Below, in pieces: positions 42,359-50,832 of a stretch of 64,000 nt of DNA (positions are counted from its first letter, which is position 1; each line of letters begins with the position of its first letter). The notes under the pieces were generated by a model, which was given only the letters and a program-made list of their open reading frames with translations, searched no databases and had not been told where the DNA came from. Source of the stretch: Streptomyces sp. CBMA291 (GTDB lineage Bacteria; Actinomycetota; Actinomycetes; Streptomycetales; Streptomycetaceae). Location of the stretch: assembly GCF_014596525.1 (NCBI RefSeq), contig NZ_MSJP01000011.1, positions 1-64,000 on the forward strand. Direction: 5' to 3'. The translations under genes and the position numbers were made by a program.

Positions 42359-43829
42359 CCAGCGGGGCGCCCAGGCGCCCCGGTTGTTCACCGCCCCGCC
42401 GGTCTTCGAGTCCTCGGCTGCCCAGGAGGCTGTCGAGCTGGCCGCGATGGCGGGCCTGGAGCTTTTCCCCTGGCAGCAGCACGTCCTCGATGTCGGCATG
42501 CGGGAGCGAAGGGACGGCAAGTGGTCGGCCTTCGAGTGCTGCGTGAACGTGCCCCGACAGAACGGGAAGGGCGGGATCATCGAAGCTCGGCAGCTCGCGG
42601 GGCTGTTCCTGCTGGGCGAGCGCCTGATCATCCACTCCGCACATGAGTTCAAGACGTCCCGGGTGGCGTTCCAGCGGATCCAGTCCCTCATCCTCGGCAC
42701 CCCTGACCTGCGGAAGCGTGTCAAGCGGATGCTGAACAACACCACCGAGACGTCGATCACGCTGACGACCGGGCAGTCCTTGCAGTTCATCGCCCGCTCC
42801 GGCGGCTCGGGCCGGGGTTGGACCGGGGATTGCAACATCCTCGACGAGGCGATGGCCCTGGGCGACGAGGCCATGGGCGCGCTGATGCCGACCATGTCCG
42901 CGATCGAGAACCCCCAGCTCTGGTACTTGGGGAGCGCTGGGATCGGGGCACCGTCCGTGCAGCTGGCCCGCCTTCGGCGCCGCGCGCTGGCCGCCCTGGA
43001 GGCGGGTGCGCCGGATCCGTCGCTGGCGTACTTCGAGTGGTCGGTGGACCCACACGTGGACGAGTGCCGCACCGACTGCACGGCGCACGACGGCTCCGAC
43101 GACCCTGCGGCCTGGGCACGGTCAAACCCCTCGCTCGGATACCTGATCTCCCACGAGTTCGTCCGCAACGAGCGGGCCTCCCTCGGAACCTCCGGGATTT
43201 TCGAGCGTGAGCGGCTCGGCGTGGGCAGTTACCCGAGCGACGAGGCCGACACCTGGCAGGTCATCGGTGAGGACGCCTGGCGGGCCCTGGCGGAAGCCAA
43301 GCCCCCTGCCCAACGGGGTGACACGGTGGCCTTCGCGATCGACGCCACCCCGGAACGGTCGCACGCGGCCATCGCGACGGCGACGCCGTGGCGGGGCGGC
43401 ACGCACATCGAGGTGCCCGAGCACCGGCCCGGCCTGGGCTGGGTGGTGGACCGGGCAGCGGAGATGCACGCTCGGTGGAAGCCGCGGTGCTGGGTGATCG
43501 ACGGCGGTGGTCCGGCCGGGTCCCTTATCCCCGCCATCGAGGAGCGGCTGGGCATCACCGTGGTCCAGCCGAAGGCCCGACAGATCGCGCAGGGGTGCGG
43601 CCAGTTCTACGACTCGGTCGCCGACCAGTCCCTGTCCCACCTCGACGAGCCGTCGATGGCGGTGGCCCTCGCGGGCGCCCAGACGAGGCCGCTGGGCGAC
43701 GCCTGGGCCTGGGCCCGGCGCAGCGTCGGCGTCGACATCAGCCCGCTGGTCGCGGCCACGCTCGCCCGCTGGGGGCTGACGGCCGAGGTCGAAGAGACGC
43801 CCAAAGACATTCTGAGCAACGTGTGGTGA
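42336..43829 (+). CDS. terL: terminase large subunit
   Basis: The protein has 497 aa, with TTG start six bases after GGAGG. Walker A variant VPRQNGKG is at 72-79 and Walker B CNILDE near 166-171. The RNase H-like nuclease domain follows with VAFAIDATPERSH and CWVIDGGGPAGSL. It is the packaging motor and headful/cos nuclease of the phage. Confidence 0.93.
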   Translation: MSVLAEPDQRGAQAPRLFTAPPVFESSAAQEAVELAAMAGLELFPWQQHVLDVGMRERRDGKWSAFECCVNVPRQNGKGGIIEARQLAGLFLLGERLIIHSAHEFKTSRVAFQRIQSLILGTPDLRKRVKRMLNNTTETSITLTTGQSLQFIARSGGSGRGWTGDCNILDEAMALGDEAMGALMPTMSAIENPQLWYLGSAGIGAPSVQLARLRRRALAALEAGAPDPSLAYFEWSVDPHVDECRTDCTAHDGSDDPAAWARSNPSLGYLISHEFVRNERASLGTSGIFERERLGVGSYPSDEADTWQVIGEDAWRALAEAKPPAQRGDTVAFAIDATPERSHAAIATATPWRGGTHIEVPEHRPGLGWVVDRAAEMHARWKPRCWVIDGGGPAGSLIPAIEERLGITVVQPKARQIAQGCGQFYDSVADQSLSHLDEPSMAVALAGAQTRPLGDAWAWARRSVGVDISPLVAATLARWGLTAEVEETPKDILSNVW

Positions 43830-43839
43830 GGGGGTCGGC

Positions 43840-45132
43840 ATGAGCTGGTGGTGGCCCTTCCGCCGCAGGCAGCAGCGCGCGATCACGTACCAGGACGTGT
43901 GGGGGTCGGGCGGCGACCCGGCCGTCCTGCGGGGCGGCTCGCAGGAGCGGGCCCTGCGCCTGGCTCCGGTGTACGCCGCGACGCGGTTGCTGGCGGACTC
44001 GGTGGCGTCGCTGCCGATGAAGAGCTTCGTGGTCGCGGGAGACGAGCGTCGGCCGACCCCGCTGCCCGAGTTGTTCCGGCGCCCGGCGGCGGTCGGCACG
44101 CGCTACGACTGGCTGCACCGCGCGGTCACGTCCTTGACCCTGCGGGGTAACGCGTACGGCCTGGTCGTCGCGACGGACAGTGCGGGGTGGCCTTCGCAGA
44201 TTGAGTGGCTGCACCCCGATGACGTGTCGATCGCGGACAACTTCGCGGCCGTCCCGGTCTGGTACTACAAGGGCCGGCGCCTGGAGGACGGGCAGATGTT
44301 CCACATTCCCGCCTACACCCTGCCCGGCCAGATCCTCGGTCTGTCGCCGATCGGCTACCTGATGGTCACGACGGAGACGGGCCTGCTCGCCCAGCAGTTC
44401 GGCCGAGACTGGTTCGCCAACGGCTCGACCCCGGCCGCCGTCCTGGAGACCGACCAAGAGGTCTCGAAGGAGGCCGCCACGATCCTGAAGGCCCGGTTCA
44501 AGGAGGCCGCCGCCGAGCGGGACGTGGTCGCTCTGGGGGGCGGCGTGAAGTACCGGCCCATCAGTGTGCCTGCCGAGGAATCGCAGTTCCTGGAGACCAT
44601 CAAGGCCACCGCGAACCAGATCGCGGCCTGGTACGGCGTGCCGCCCGAGAAGGTCGGCGGCGAGACCGGCGGCAGCTTGACGTACAACACCGTCGAGCAG
44701 AACAGCATCGATCTCGCCACCTGGACCTTCCGGCCGTGGCTGGCCCGCCTGGAGCAGGCGTTCTCCCTGCTCCGGCCGCCGGTTGAGGAAGTCACGTTCA
44801 ACGCCGACGCGATGATCCGTACCGATCTGAAGTCCCGGTACGAGGCTCACGGGATGGCGCTCGACCAGGGCTGGCGCAACCGCGACGAAGTCCGAGGCAT
44901 CGAGAACGAGGCGCCGCTGCCGAACGGTCTCGGCCAGACGTATCTGCCCCTGTCCTCGGCGCTGTCCGTCAGCCTCGATCCGGAGCAGGCCAACGCCCGC
45001 AACATCGTCGAGATGATCCAGAAGGTCGGGACTGGCGTGGGCGTCATGCTCACCGCCGACGAGGCCCGCGCGATCCTCAACCAGGCCGGAGCCCGTCTCG
45101 TCGGCCACTACCAGCCCCCGGAGGAATCATGA
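43840..45132 (+). CDS. HK97-family portal protein
   Basis: The protein has 430 aa and begins MSWWWPFRR. Typical portal features are YAATRLLADSVASLP, RGNAYGLVV, FHIPAYTLPGQILGLSPI, and AAWYGVPPEKVGG. It forms the dodecameric DNA entry channel. The stop overlaps the protease start. Confidence 0.93.
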   Translation: MSWWWPFRRRQQRAITYQDVWGSGGDPAVLRGGSQERALRLAPVYAATRLLADSVASLPMKSFVVAGDERRPTPLPELFRRPAAVGTRYDWLHRAVTSLTLRGNAYGLVVATDSAGWPSQIEWLHPDDVSIADNFAAVPVWYYKGRRLEDGQMFHIPAYTLPGQILGLSPIGYLMVTTETGLLAQQFGRDWFANGSTPAAVLETDQEVSKEAATILKARFKEAAAERDVVALGGGVKYRPISVPAEESQFLETIKATANQIAAWYGVPPEKVGGETGGSLTYNTVEQNSIDLATWTFRPWLARLEQAFSLLRPPVEEVTFNADAMIRTDLKSRYEAHGMALDQGWRNRDEVRGIENEAPLPNGLGQTYLPLSSALSVSLDPEQANARNIVEMIQKVGTGVGVMLTADEARAILNQAGARLVGHYQPPEES

Positions 45133-45815
45133 CCGAGACCGAGCAGGAGCGCCGGTTCACCCGCGGCCTCGTCGAAGTCCGGGCCGCCGGGACCAGTCGG
45201 ACGATCGGCGGGTACGCCGCGAAGTTCAACACGTTGTCGCGGAACCTCGGCGGCTTCGTCGAGCGCATCGACCCCGGCTTCTTCGCGAAGTCGGAGGGCG
45301 ACGGGTGGCCGGAGGCCCTGGCCCGCTACAACCACGACGACAACCGCCTCCTCGGCACGAGCGAGGCGCAGACTCTGCGGCTGGTCACGGACGGCACCGG
45401 CCTGGACTACAGCGTGGACGTGCCCGCCTCCCGAGAGGATGTCTACGAACTCGTCCAGCGCGGCGACGTACGGCGCAGCTCGTTCGCGTTCTACACCTTC
45501 ACCGACGACTGGGGCATGACCGACCAGGGCTTTCCCGTGCGGACGCTGCTGGCCGGCGCCCTGGTCGACGTGGCCCCCGTGAACACCCCCGCGTACCTGG
45601 ATACCTCGACCGGGCTCCGGTCGCTCGCCGCGAAGGCGGGCGCCGAGCTGGCCGAGGTCCGAACCGCAGCCGACGAGAACGCGCTGCGCCGCTTCCTGGA
45701 GAAGCCGCAGACCGTCATCGACCTGGCACCGGCCAGAAGCGGACAGGGCGACCCCCACCCCCTTCTGGCCATTCGGCAGCGGCGCGCCGAGCTGATGAAG
45801 CGCCGCACCTTCTGA
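45129..45815 (+). CDS. HK97-family prohead protease
   Basis: The protein has 228 aa. The catalytic pattern is RYNHDDNRLLGT (His) and VRRSSFAFYTF (Ser), with VDVAPVNTPAYLDT closing the fold. It cleaves the capsid delta domain and itself during maturation. A 91-bp gap before the capsid gene holds a GC-rich hairpin but no gene. Confidence 0.93.
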   Translation: MTETEQERRFTRGLVEVRAAGTSRTIGGYAAKFNTLSRNLGGFVERIDPGFFAKSEGDGWPEALARYNHDDNRLLGTSEAQTLRLVTDGTGLDYSVDVPASREDVYELVQRGDVRRSSFAFYTFTDDWGMTDQGFPVRTLLAGALVDVAPVNTPAYLDTSTGLRSLAAKAGAELAEVRTAADENALRRFLEKPQTVIDLAPARSGQGDPHPLLAIRQRRAELMKRRTF

Positions 45816-45906
45816 GGCAGGGCGAAACCCACCTCGACCACCACCCACCCCGACACCCCCGGCCACCGGCCGTACGGGGTGCCGTCGTCTTGCCCAGGAG
45901 GGCACC

Positions 45907-47121
45907 GTGAGCGAACTGATCAAGCGGCTGCAAGAGCGCCGCGTCAACGTGTGGGAGCGGGCCAAGGGGCTGCTCGACACCGCCGAGGAGCGCGGCGGGA
46001 CTTGGGAGGGCGAGGAGGAGCAGACATACCAGCGCCTCAACGCCGACCTCGACGCGATCGACCAGCGTGTCCGGGACATGGTCGATGCCGAGCAGCGCGC
46101 GAAGGACGCCGAGGCGGCGTTCGCCGGGCTTCTGGCCAGGCCCCAGTCCGCCCCGGCCCCGGACAAGAAGGACTCCGCGCTGCGGCGCTGGGCGCGTGGG
46201 GAAACGCGCAGCCTCGACATCGCCGTCCCGGACGGCATCAGCTTCCGCGACCTGGCCAAGAGCACGGCGACCGCAGGCGGCAACACTGTCTTCACCACGT
46301 TCTACGGCCAGCTCATGGCCCACCTCATCGAGGTCTCGGGCGTGATGATGGCCGAGCCGACCGTCCTCACGACCGCCTCCGGTGAGACCATCGAGATCCC
46401 GGTCACCACCGCCCACTCCACGGCGGCGCTCACCGCCGAGGCCGCCGCCATCGCCGAGTCCGACCCGGCGTTCGGCAAGCGAAGCCTGGGGGCCTACAAG
46501 TACAGCGTCCTGCTCCAGGCGTCCGCCGAGCTGCTGGCCGACACCGGCGTGGACCTGGAGGGCTACCTCGCCATGCAGGCCGGGCGTGCGCTGGGCAACG
46601 CCCTGGGCGTCCACCTCGTCACGGGCGACGGTTCGGCCAAGCCCACCGGCCTGCTCACGTCCGCGACCACCGGCAAGACCGGTGCGACCGGCGCTACCGG
46701 CGCGTTCACGGCGGACGACCTGATCGACCTGTACTACAGCGTCATCGCGCCGTACCGGAACTCGGCCTCCTGCGGCTGGCTGATGCGCGACGCCACCCTG
46801 GGCGCCGCCCGGAAGCTCAAGGATCAGCAGGGCCAGTACCTGTGGCAGCCCTCGATTCAGGTCGGAGTCCCGGACCTGCTGCTCGGCAAGCCGGTCCACA
46901 CCGATCCGAACATGCCTGGCGTCGCGGCCTCGTCGAAGTCCGTCGCCTTCGGCGACTTCGCCCAGTACTTCGTCCGCATGGCGGGCGGTCTGCGATTTGA
47001 GCGCTCCGACGACTACGCCTTCAACAGCGACCTGGTCACCTACCGAGCGATCATCCGCGCTGACGGTCTGACCGTCGACCAGACCGGCGCCATCAAGGTG
47101 TTCGCCGGCGCCGCCACCTGA
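45907..47121 (+). CDS. HK97-family major capsid protein
   Basis: The protein has 404 aa. GTG start after CAGGAGGG. Residues 1-75 form a coiled-coil delta/scaffold domain expected to be removed by the protease. The capsid fold follows with TVLTTASGETIEIPVT, LADTGVDLEGYLA and GWLMRDATLGAARKLKD. A hairpin just downstream may raise capsid mRNA relative to later genes. Confidence 0.94.
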   Translation: MSELIKRLQERRVNVWERAKGLLDTAEERGGTWEGEEEQTYQRLNADLDAIDQRVRDMVDAEQRAKDAEAAFAGLLARPQSAPAPDKKDSALRRWARGETRSLDIAVPDGISFRDLAKSTATAGGNTVFTTFYGQLMAHLIEVSGVMMAEPTVLTTASGETIEIPVTTAHSTAALTAEAAAIAESDPAFGKRSLGAYKYSVLLQASAELLADTGVDLEGYLAMQAGRALGNALGVHLVTGDGSAKPTGLLTSATTGKTGATGATGAFTADDLIDLYYSVIAPYRNSASCGWLMRDATLGAARKLKDQQGQYLWQPSIQVGVPDLLLGKPVHTDPNMPGVAASSKSVAFGDFAQYFVRMAGGLRFERSDDYAFNSDLVTYRAIIRADGLTVDQTGAIKVFAGAAT

Positions 47122-47135
47122 TCCCACATCCCAGC

Positions 47136-47162
47136 GGGGCGGCGCCCGTACGGCGCCGCCCC
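47136..47162 (+). terminator. hairpin downstream of the capsid gene
   Basis: A perfect 11-bp stem GGGGCGGCGCC/GGCGCCGCCCC with a CGTAC loop lies 15 bases after the capsid stop. There is no U tract. It is likely an mRNA-stabilising or partial terminator. Confidence 0.65.
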
Positions 47163-47182
47163 CCCTCTGAACGGAGACGACC

Positions 47183-47437
47183 ATGCGTGTACGCATGACC
47201 GCGACCCTGTCCGGTACCCGCGACGGCAAGCCCTGGCCCGACCGCGGCAAGACGGCTGAACTGCCCGACGCCGAGGCGCTGCACCTCATCCGGGCGGGCC
47301 TGGCCCTTGAGGCCACCGACGGCGACGAGGCCGAGGGCACCCCGCCGGAGGAGACAGCCGCCTCCCGCGAAATAGCGGAAAAGGCCGTACCCGGCGGACG
47401 GCGGCGCGGTTCCATGACGAAGTCCGGCAGCGAGTAG
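47183..47437 (+). CDS. small head protein, unknown
   Basis: An 84-aa product behind GGAGAC. An N-terminal beta region (MTATLSGTRDGKPWPDRGKTAELPDAEALHLIRAGLA) resembles short head or neck accessory proteins found after capsid genes. The C-terminal half is acidic and disordered. Confidence 0.7.
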   Translation: MRVRMTATLSGTRDGKPWPDRGKTAELPDAEALHLIRAGLALEATDGDEAEGTPPEETAASREIAEKAVPGGRRRGSMTKSGSE

Positions 47438-47445
47438 GGGGCCCG

Positions 47446-47994
47446 ATGCCCCTCGTGACCCTGGCCGAGGCCAAGGCCCAGCTCGACATCGACAGCAGCG
47501 CCGACGACGCTGAACTACAGCGGTACATCGACGCCTTGACGGCGCCCATCGAGCGGTACGTGGGCCCGGTCGAGAACCGCGACGTCGCCGAGGTGGCCGA
47601 GGGCCGGTCCACCACCCTGTGCCTGAGCCACGTGCCCGCCGTGTCGCTCACGTCGATCCTGCCCGTGCTCACTGGCGGACAGGCCATCGACCCCGACAGC
47701 GTCCACCTCGACGGCGCCACGGGCATCGTCCGGCGCCGGGACGGCGGCCTGCTGCGGGGGCTGTGGACCGTCACCTACACCGCCGGGCGCGGCCAGGTAC
47801 CCGACACCATCAAGCTCGCCGCCCTGATGCTGCTGCAACACCTGTGGCGCACCCAGTACGGTGCCGCGCGCGGCACCGTCGGCGGGGGCGACGACTACGA
47901 CGTCCACGAGCCCATCCCGGGCTTCGGCTACGCGATCCCCAACCGGGTCCTGGAGCTGCTCCAGCCCTACCGGGTCCCCCCGGCGGTGAGCTGA
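47446..47994 (+). CDS. head-tail connector (gp6-like)
   Basis: The protein has 182 aa. The N-terminal MPLVTLAEAKAQLDIDSSADDAELQRYIDALTAPIERYVG is the classic helix start of phage gp6/gp15-like adaptor proteins. It follows the capsid gene and joins portal to tail completion proteins. Confidence 0.85.
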   Translation: MPLVTLAEAKAQLDIDSSADDAELQRYIDALTAPIERYVGPVENRDVAEVAEGRSTTLCLSHVPAVSLTSILPVLTGGQAIDPDSVHLDGATGIVRRRDGGLLRGLWTVTYTAGRGQVPDTIKLAALMLLQHLWRTQYGAARGTVGGGDDYDVHEPIPGFGYAIPNRVLELLQPYRVPPAVS

Positions 47995-48464
47995 TGACGA
48001 CCACCTCCCGCGTCCCGGCCGCCGTCAACGCCTTCCTGGACATCTTGCGGGGCTCCCCCACACTGTCGAATGTGCGGGTCGTCGACGGGCCCCCGGCGGT
48101 CAACCTGAGCGATCGCCGCATCCTCTACGTCGGATGGCAGCCGGACACCCAGATGGCCGTAACCCTGGAGCAGGACTTCAACGCGGCCGGGGCCCGGAGC
48201 CGGGACGAGACGTTCGTCATCGCCGGGTACATCGAGGCCCGCGGCGGCGAGAAGACCATGTCCGTCCGCCGGGCCGAGGCCTTCGACATCCTCTCCGCCG
48301 TCGAGACCGCGCTGCGGGCCACCGACGCCGCTCCCACGGCCCCGACCTTGAACGGCACCGTGCTGTGGGCACACCTGACCGCCGGTGACCTGTCCCAGCA
48401 GCAGACCAGCAGCGGCGCCCTGGCCGGGCTGAACTTCGCCCTGAGCTGCCACGCCCGCATCTGA
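47994..48464 (+). CDS. tail terminator/minor structural protein
   Basis: A 156-aa product coupled by TGATG. The alternation of strands around RILYVGWQPD and VLWAHLTAGDLSQQQTSSG, with helix MSVRRAEAFDILSAVETAL, fits tail terminator (gpU-like) proteins that cap the tail tube. Assignment rests on position and pattern. Confidence 0.65.
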   Translation: MTTTSRVPAAVNAFLDILRGSPTLSNVRVVDGPPAVNLSDRRILYVGWQPDTQMAVTLEQDFNAAGARSRDETFVIAGYIEARGGEKTMSVRRAEAFDILSAVETALRATDAAPTAPTLNGTVLWAHLTAGDLSQQQTSSGALAGLNFALSCHARI

Positions 48465-48492
48465 ACACCCCACCCCACCTGAGGAGTACGCG

Positions 48493-48696
48493 ATGGCGCG
48501 AGCGCGCTTCATCGGCCCGGAGCCGGTCACCGTGCCGGAACTCGGCGACCGCCTGGTCCACCCCGACGAGGTCATCACCGTCCCTGACCACCGATACGAG
48601 GGCTACGTCTGCCAGACCATCACCTGGTCGCCGGTCGAAGAGCCTGGTGCCCCGAAGAAGACCGCCGCCAAGACCGCCATGCCGAAGGAGAACTGA
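48493..48696 (+). CDS. small phage structural-region protein
   Basis: A 67-aa product behind TGAGGAG. It has a short beta domain (FIGPEPVTVPELGDRLVHPDEVITVPD) and a Lys/Ala tail. It is similar in type to small proteins that precede tail tube genes. Function unknown. Confidence 0.7.
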   Translation: MARARFIGPEPVTVPELGDRLVHPDEVITVPDHRYEGYVCQTITWSPVEEPGAPKKTAAKTAMPKEN

Positions 48697-48699
48697 GCC

Positions 48700-49686
48700 A
48701 TGGCCATCGGATCGGGCCTCGGAGCCCAGCTCGGCATCGCCGCCGAGACGACCTACGGCACCTACACCGTGCCGAGCGTCTTCCCTGAGTTCACCAAGCA
48801 GTCCCTCGCCCTGAAGAAGACCACCGCGACCAGCTCAGGCATCGCGGCGGGGCGCCTGATGGCGCTGGCCTCCCGGCGCGTGGTCACCCAGCGGGAGGTA
48901 TCCGGCTCGGTCGACCTGGAGGTGTCCACCCGGGGCATGGGGCTGCTGCTCCAGGCCCTGATGGGCTCGACGGCGGCCCCGGTCCAGCAGGGCGCGGGCC
49001 CGGCCTACCTCCAGACCCACACCCTGGCCGACACCCTCGGCCGGAGTCTCACCATCCAGGCCGGGATCCCGCTCACCACCGGCATCGTGACCGCCAAGAC
49101 CTTCCTGGGCTGCAAGGTGACCAGCGCCGAGTTTTCTTGCGAGGCCGGCGGCATGCTCACGGCCAGCGTCGAGTTCGACGGCCGGGACTGCGACGAGACC
49201 AAGACCCTCGCGGTCGCCAGCTACACGCCCTCGGCGCCGTTCACCTTCATGGGGATGGCGCTCAAGACAGGTGCGTACGGCGCCGAGGCCCCGCTCGACG
49301 GCGTCCGCAAGGTCAGCGTGAAGATCGAGAGGGCACAGGCAACGGACCGGTTCTATGCCAACGGCTCGGCGCTGAAGGCGGAGCCGGTGTCCAGCGATCT
49401 GGTCAAGGTCAGCGGGTCGCTGGAGATGGACTATGTGGCGACCACGGTCGACGACCTCCACACCAGCGACGGCACGACCAGCCTGGTCTGGGAGTTCACC
49501 GGGGCGAACATCGCCCCGACCTACTCGGAGACGTTTCGGGTCCGGCTTCCCGCGATCAAGGTGGACGACGCGCCGCCGACCGTGGACGGCCCCGCCATCG
49601 TGCGCCCCACGTTCAACTTCACCGCGCTCTACGACGGCGTCAACAAGGTCGCCATCGACTACATGAGCGCGGACACGACGCTGTAG
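48700..49686 (+). CDS. tail tube (major tail) protein
   Basis: The protein has 328 aa and is beta-rich. The N-terminal MAIGSGLGAQLGIAAETTYGTYTVPSVFPEF is typical of siphophage major tail proteins of the tail-tube-2 type. It occurs before the chaperones and tape measure, as expected. Confidence 0.85.
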   Translation: MAIGSGLGAQLGIAAETTYGTYTVPSVFPEFTKQSLALKKTTATSSGIAAGRLMALASRRVVTQREVSGSVDLEVSTRGMGLLLQALMGSTAAPVQQGAGPAYLQTHTLADTLGRSLTIQAGIPLTTGIVTAKTFLGCKVTSAEFSCEAGGMLTASVEFDGRDCDETKTLAVASYTPSAPFTFMGMALKTGAYGAEAPLDGVRKVSVKIERAQATDRFYANGSALKAEPVSSDLVKVSGSLEMDYVATTVDDLHTSDGTTSLVWEFTGANIAPTYSETFRVRLPAIKVDDAPPTVDGPAIVRPTFNFTALYDGVNKVAIDYMSADTTL

Positions 49687-49694
49687 GAGGGCTC

Positions 49695-50207
49695 GTGGCC
49701 GTCTCCTCTGTCCAGATCACCGGGACCGGCCAGCTCATCGAGCTGTCCCGCCGCCTGCGCGCGGCCGGCGGCCCCCGCCTCCAGCAGAACCTCGCCCGCC
49801 GCGTCCGCCGGGCGGCGGAGCCGCTGCACCGCGACATGCGGCAGACGATCCGGGACCTGCCGATCACCTCCCAGGCGCGCAGGGCCGGGTCCCGGGGCGG
49901 GCCCTCGCCGACGTCCCGGCCGCTGCGGGCGACGCTCGCGGACGCGGTACGGATCTCCGTCCGCACCACCGCCAACCCCGGCGCACGGGTCTGGGTGGAC
50001 CGGGCCGCGCTCCCCGCCGACCTGCGCGGCATGGCTGCCGCCCTGAACGAGGGCCGGATCCGGCACCCCGTGTTCGGCAACCGTCGCCGCTGGGTGCAGC
50101 AGAACACGACCCCCCTGTGGTGGGACCGCACGGTCCGCGCCCACACCCCCCGCATGCGGGCCGAGGTCGAGCGGGTGCTCGCCGACGTCCGCCACGACCT
50201 CACCTAG
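49695..50207 (+). CDS. HK97 gp10-like neck/tail completion protein
   Basis: A 170-aa basic protein. GTG start nine bases after the previous stop. The helical N-terminus QLIELSRRLRAAGGPRLQQNLARRVRRAAEPLHRDM is typical of HK97-gp10-like proteins. Its placement after the tail tube gene is less usual. Confidence 0.7.
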   Translation: MAVSSVQITGTGQLIELSRRLRAAGGPRLQQNLARRVRRAAEPLHRDMRQTIRDLPITSQARRAGSRGGPSPTSRPLRATLADAVRISVRTTANPGARVWVDRAALPADLRGMAAALNEGRIRHPVFGNRRRWVQQNTTPLWWDRTVRAHTPRMRAEVERVLADVRHDLT

Positions 50208-50215
50208 GAGCCCCT

Positions 50216-50758
50216 GTGATCATCGTGCATACCCCGGCCGACGGCACCGTCGAGCGCTACGACGTCCGGAGCGTCCGTACCTCGGAGGCCTCGATCATCA
50301 CCAGGTTGGTGGCCGCCGACCTGTCCTGGCCGCAGATCAAGGCGCGGGCCGCCGACAGCGATCCCGAGGCGATGAGGGCCATCGCGTTCGTCATCAGGAA
50401 GCGGAGTCAGCCGTCGCTGCGCCTCGACGACTTCGACCCGGTCGCCGACGAGCTGGAGTCCCTGATGGACCACCAGGAGATCGACACGTGGGCCGAGATC
50501 GCGGCCGGGCAGCTCGCCGCGTTCGACGGGCCGGTCGAGGCCGCCCGGCCCGCGCTCGCGCAGATCCTCGACCAGGCCGCCGACACCGACTACGCCCAGG
50601 CCGTGATCGACCGGCTCCTGGCGGGAAAATTCCCCGCCGCCCCCGACGAGAGCCCGACCGACAGCCCGACGCCCGGACCATCGCTCAGCTCCGCGCCGAG
50701 TACCTCGGCCTCTTCGCCCACCTCCTCCACATCGACGGGCCCCGACTCGACGGACTGA
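50216..50758 (+). CDS. tail assembly chaperone, short form (gpG-like)
   Basis: A 180-aa product from GTG 50216. The region directly upstream of the tape measure gene holds the two chaperone frames in siphophages. Residues 1-138 are shared with the frameshift product, after which the in-frame end is Pro/Ser/Thr-rich with no fold. Acts on the tape measure during tail assembly. Confidence 0.8.
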   Translation: MIIVHTPADGTVERYDVRSVRTSEASIITRLVAADLSWPQIKARAADSDPEAMRAIAFVIRKRSQPSLRLDDFDPVADELESLMDHQEIDTWAEIAAGQLAAFDGPVEAARPALAQILDQAADTDYAQAVIDRLLAGKFPAAPDESPTDSPTPGPSLSSAPSTSASSPTSSTSTGPDSTD

Positions 50759-50832
50759 GCGTCGACGACTTCGAGGCGTACGTCGCCTGGATCGACCAGC
50801 ACCTTGCACAGCAGAACGGAGGCGGTGAGTGA
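50216..50832 (+). CDS. tail assembly chaperone, -1 frameshift fusion (gpGT-like)
   Basis: A slip of one base back at 50623-50629 moves the ribosome from the gpG frame into an overlapping frame that runs to the stop at 50830-50832, giving about 205 aa. The extension reads TIAQLRAEYLGLFAHLLHID and AYVAWIDQHL, a folded helical domain with no start codon of its own. Its stop overlaps the tape measure ATG. Confidence 0.8.
50623..50629 (+). other. GGGAAAA slippery site for -1 frameshifting
   Basis: The heptamer is in the exact phase needed (G GGA AAA) at codon 137-138 of the gpG frame. It is one of the few A-rich runs in this GC-rich region, and the frame it opens has coding character. Confidence 0.85.
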
